From contig NZ_JAIFZQ010000020.1 of the NCBI RefSeq assembly GCF_019710585.1, positions 714,265-778,264 of the forward strand: a stretch of 64,000 nucleotides of DNA. The letters run 5' to 3'. Made by a program: the position numbers and the translations under genes. Source of the stretch: Arthrobacter sp. MAHUQ-56 (GTDB lineage: Bacteria > Actinomycetota > Actinomycetes > Actinomycetales > Micrococcaceae). The notes beneath the pieces were generated by a model. It did no database searches, was not told the DNA's origin, and worked only from the letters and a program-made list of their open reading frames with translations. Position 1 is the first letter of the stretch. Each line of letters begins with the position of its first letter. Below are positions 62,763 through 64,000 of the stretch, piece after piece.

Positions 62763-63464
62763 ATGAGCCACACTTCTGCCGAATCTGTCACTAAAACCGA
62801 AGAATCAGCCGAGCAGTTCTTTACCCTCTGGACGGTATTCAAGCGGTCGCAGCCGGTGGTGCGCAGTGCCGACGCCGCCGCCGATTTCGAAGCGCTGCTC
62901 GCGCGCCTCGCCGAGGCCGGGGTAACGCACCGGGGCAGCTACGATGTTTCCGCCATGCGCGCCGATGCCGACGTCATGGTGTGGCTCCACGGACCCAAGC
63001 CGGAGGCGCTGCAGCAGGCCATCCGGGACATCCGCCGCAGCAGCCTCTTCGCGGGCACCGAGATCGTCTGGTCGGCCATGGGCGTCCACCGCGAGGCTGA
63101 GTTCGCCAAAAACCACACTCCCGCATACTCCCGGGGCGTGGCTCCCGCCGAGTGGCTGTGCGTCTACCCCTTCGTGCGCTCCTACGAGTGGTACCTCCTG
63201 CCGGAGGCGGAGCGCGGCAAGATGCTCCGCGACCACGGGCTGCTGGGCCGCGACTTCCCGCAGGTCATCTCCAACACCGTGTCCTCCTTCGCGCTGGGGG
63301 ACTGGGAATGGATCCTGGGCCTCGAAGCGCCGGAGCTGGTGGACCTGGTGGACCTGATGCGGCACCTGCGCTCAACCGAGGCGCGCAACCACGTCCGCGA
63401 GGAGATCCCCTTCTACACCGGCCGCCGGATCACCGCCGACGAAGTTGCCGAGGTCCTCGCATGA
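62763..63464 (+). CDS. hemQ: Coproheme decarboxylase (HemQ/ChdC)
   Basis: HemQ converts coproheme to heme b with hydrogen peroxide, the last step of the coproporphyrin route. It is a chlorite-dismutase-fold protein of 233 residues. The catalytic tyrosine is Y135 ([12 protein letters not shown]), the proximal heme histidine H158 ([12 protein letters not shown]) and the actinobacterial distal histidine H118 (KNHTPAY). From memory, these numbers match the Corynebacterium diphtheriae enzyme. The chlorite dismutase distal arginine is not expected here. The start of hemH overlaps by 4 nt. Confidence 0.96.
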   Translation: MSHTSAESVTKTEESAEQFFTLWTVFKRSQPVVRSADAAADFEALLARLAEAGVTHRGSYDVSAMRADADVMVWLHGPKPEALQQAIRDIRRSSLFAGTEIVWSAMGVHREAEFAKNHTPAYSRGVAPAEWLCVYPFVRSYEWYLLPEAERGKMLRDHGLLGRDFPQVISNTVSSFALGDWEWILGLEAPELVDLVDLMRHLRSTEARNHVREEIPFYTGRRITADEVAEVLA

Positions 63465-64000
63465 GCCCGCTGGACCCCCAGGCCCCGGCCGTCAACCCCG
63501 TCACCGAGGCCGGCCGCATGGCCCCCAAGGAATACGACGCCGTCCTGCTCGCCTCCTTCGGCGGCCCGGAGGGCCAGGAGGACGTGATCCCGTTCCTCCG
63601 CAATGTCACCCGCGGCCGGGGCATCCCGGACGAGCGGCTTGAGGAAGTTTCCCACCACTACCGCGCCAACGGCGGCATCAGCCCCATCAACCAGCAGAAC
63701 AGGGAGCTCAAGGCTGCCCTGGAGGCCGAACTGGCGGCCCGCGGCATCGACCTTCCGGTGCTGTGGGGCAACCGCAATTGGGCCCCGTACATCCCGCAGA
63801 CACTGCAGGAGGCGTACGACGCCGGACACCGCCGGGTACTCATGCTCACCACGAGTGCCTACTCCTGTTACTCCAGCTGCCGCCAGTACCGCGAGGACAT
63901 CGGCATGGCGCTGACGGAAACCGGCCTGGACGGCAAGCTGGAGGTGGACAAGGTCCGCCAGTATTTCGACCACCCCGGTTTCGTGGAGCCGTTCGTCGAG
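63461..64000 (+). CDS. hemH: Coproporphyrin ferrochelatase, cut at right edge
   Basis: The first 180 codons of a ferrochelatase (CpfC/HemH) that inserts iron into coproporphyrin III. It starts at an ATG overlapping the hemQ stop as ATGA. Visible blocks are [53 protein letters not shown] and [47 protein letters not shown] (in segments). The iron-site histidine and the C-terminal cluster cysteines seen in actinobacteria would lie beyond the edge. [14 protein letters not shown] replaces the SAHS-type loop of the proto-enzymes, as in Gram-positive members. Confidence 0.95.
   Translation, partial: MSPLDPQAPAVNPVTEAGRMAPKEYDAVLLASFGGPEGQEDVIPFLRNVTRGRGIPDERLEEVSHHYRANGGISPINQQNRELKAALEAELAARGIDLPVLWGNRNWAPYIPQTLQEAYDAGHRRVLMLTTSAYSCYSSCRQYREDIGMALTETGLDGKLEVDKVRQYFDHPGFVEPFVE

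Overview
The window is GC-rich, densely coded actinobacterial chromosome. Protein sequences, gene order and motif styles look like Micrococcaceae, most likely Arthrobacter or Pseudarthrobacter; that placement comes from recognising the proteins, not from a search. I see no rRNA, tRNA, prophage, insertion sequence or CRISPR array. Most of the window is core metabolism and cell maintenance. From memory, the order ispH, ychF, lpqW-like, typA, fdxA, aminotransferase, dapD/dapE, LOG, DivIVA-like, DUF3117, O-methyltransferase, sigE, anti-sigma, tatB, mrp, MgtE-N parallels the Mycobacterium tuberculosis Rv1110-Rv1232c backbone.

Layout. 1-4100: a cut membrane protein, ispH, rmuC (minus) and ychF. 4170-11612: an LpqW-like lipoprotein, then an oligopeptide ABC importer (lipoprotein, two permeases, double ATPase). 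11714-16100: a GDSL lipoprotein, typA, and a DUF559/AbiEi-type gene bracketed by inverted repeats. 16233-21791: ferredoxin, succinyl-DAP aminotransferase, citrate synthase, galE, a TetR-type regulator and an unknown gene. 21821-28252: a lysozyme-like protein, divergent dapD/dapE, and a gluABCD-type amino-acid importer. 28358-38442: LOG, a DivIVA-like protein, a PIG-V-like membrane enzyme, DUF3117, O-methyltransferase, sigE/anti-sigma/tatB, mrp, DUF1003, MgtE-N/CBS and a Gln-rich stress protein. 38533-43654: aminopeptidase P, a PHP phosphoesterase, an orphan DNA methyltransferase and a DEAD-box helicase.

43988-48830 is the most system-like part. A CsoR/CstR-family repressor and a DUF302 protein face a divergent operon of rhodanese-membrane protein, TauE/SafE exporter, two single-domain rhodaneses and thioredoxin. 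A metallo-beta-lactamase/rhodanese fusion (persulfide dioxygenase type) follows under its own promoter. Three C-tract/G-tract palindromes sit inside the -35/-10 spacers of the three promoters, so the locus reads as one reactive-sulfur regulon. An MFS transporter follows.

50233-64000: an RNB-family nuclease and thiE on the minus strand; a TPP riboswitch driving thiO-thiS-thiG; DUF3107, TetR and moeZ (MoeZ probably activates sulfur carriers such as ThiS); then the coproporphyrin-type heme cluster hemA (minus), hemE, hemY/cgoX, a Pro/Ala-rich secreted protein, hemQ/chdC and hemH/cpfC (cut by the right edge).

Two sequence-wide habits stand out. Convergent gene ends nearly all share one strong GC hairpin. 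At least eleven genes have a TANNNT hexamer ending 5-8 nt before an ATG or GTG start, which suggests leaderless transcripts.
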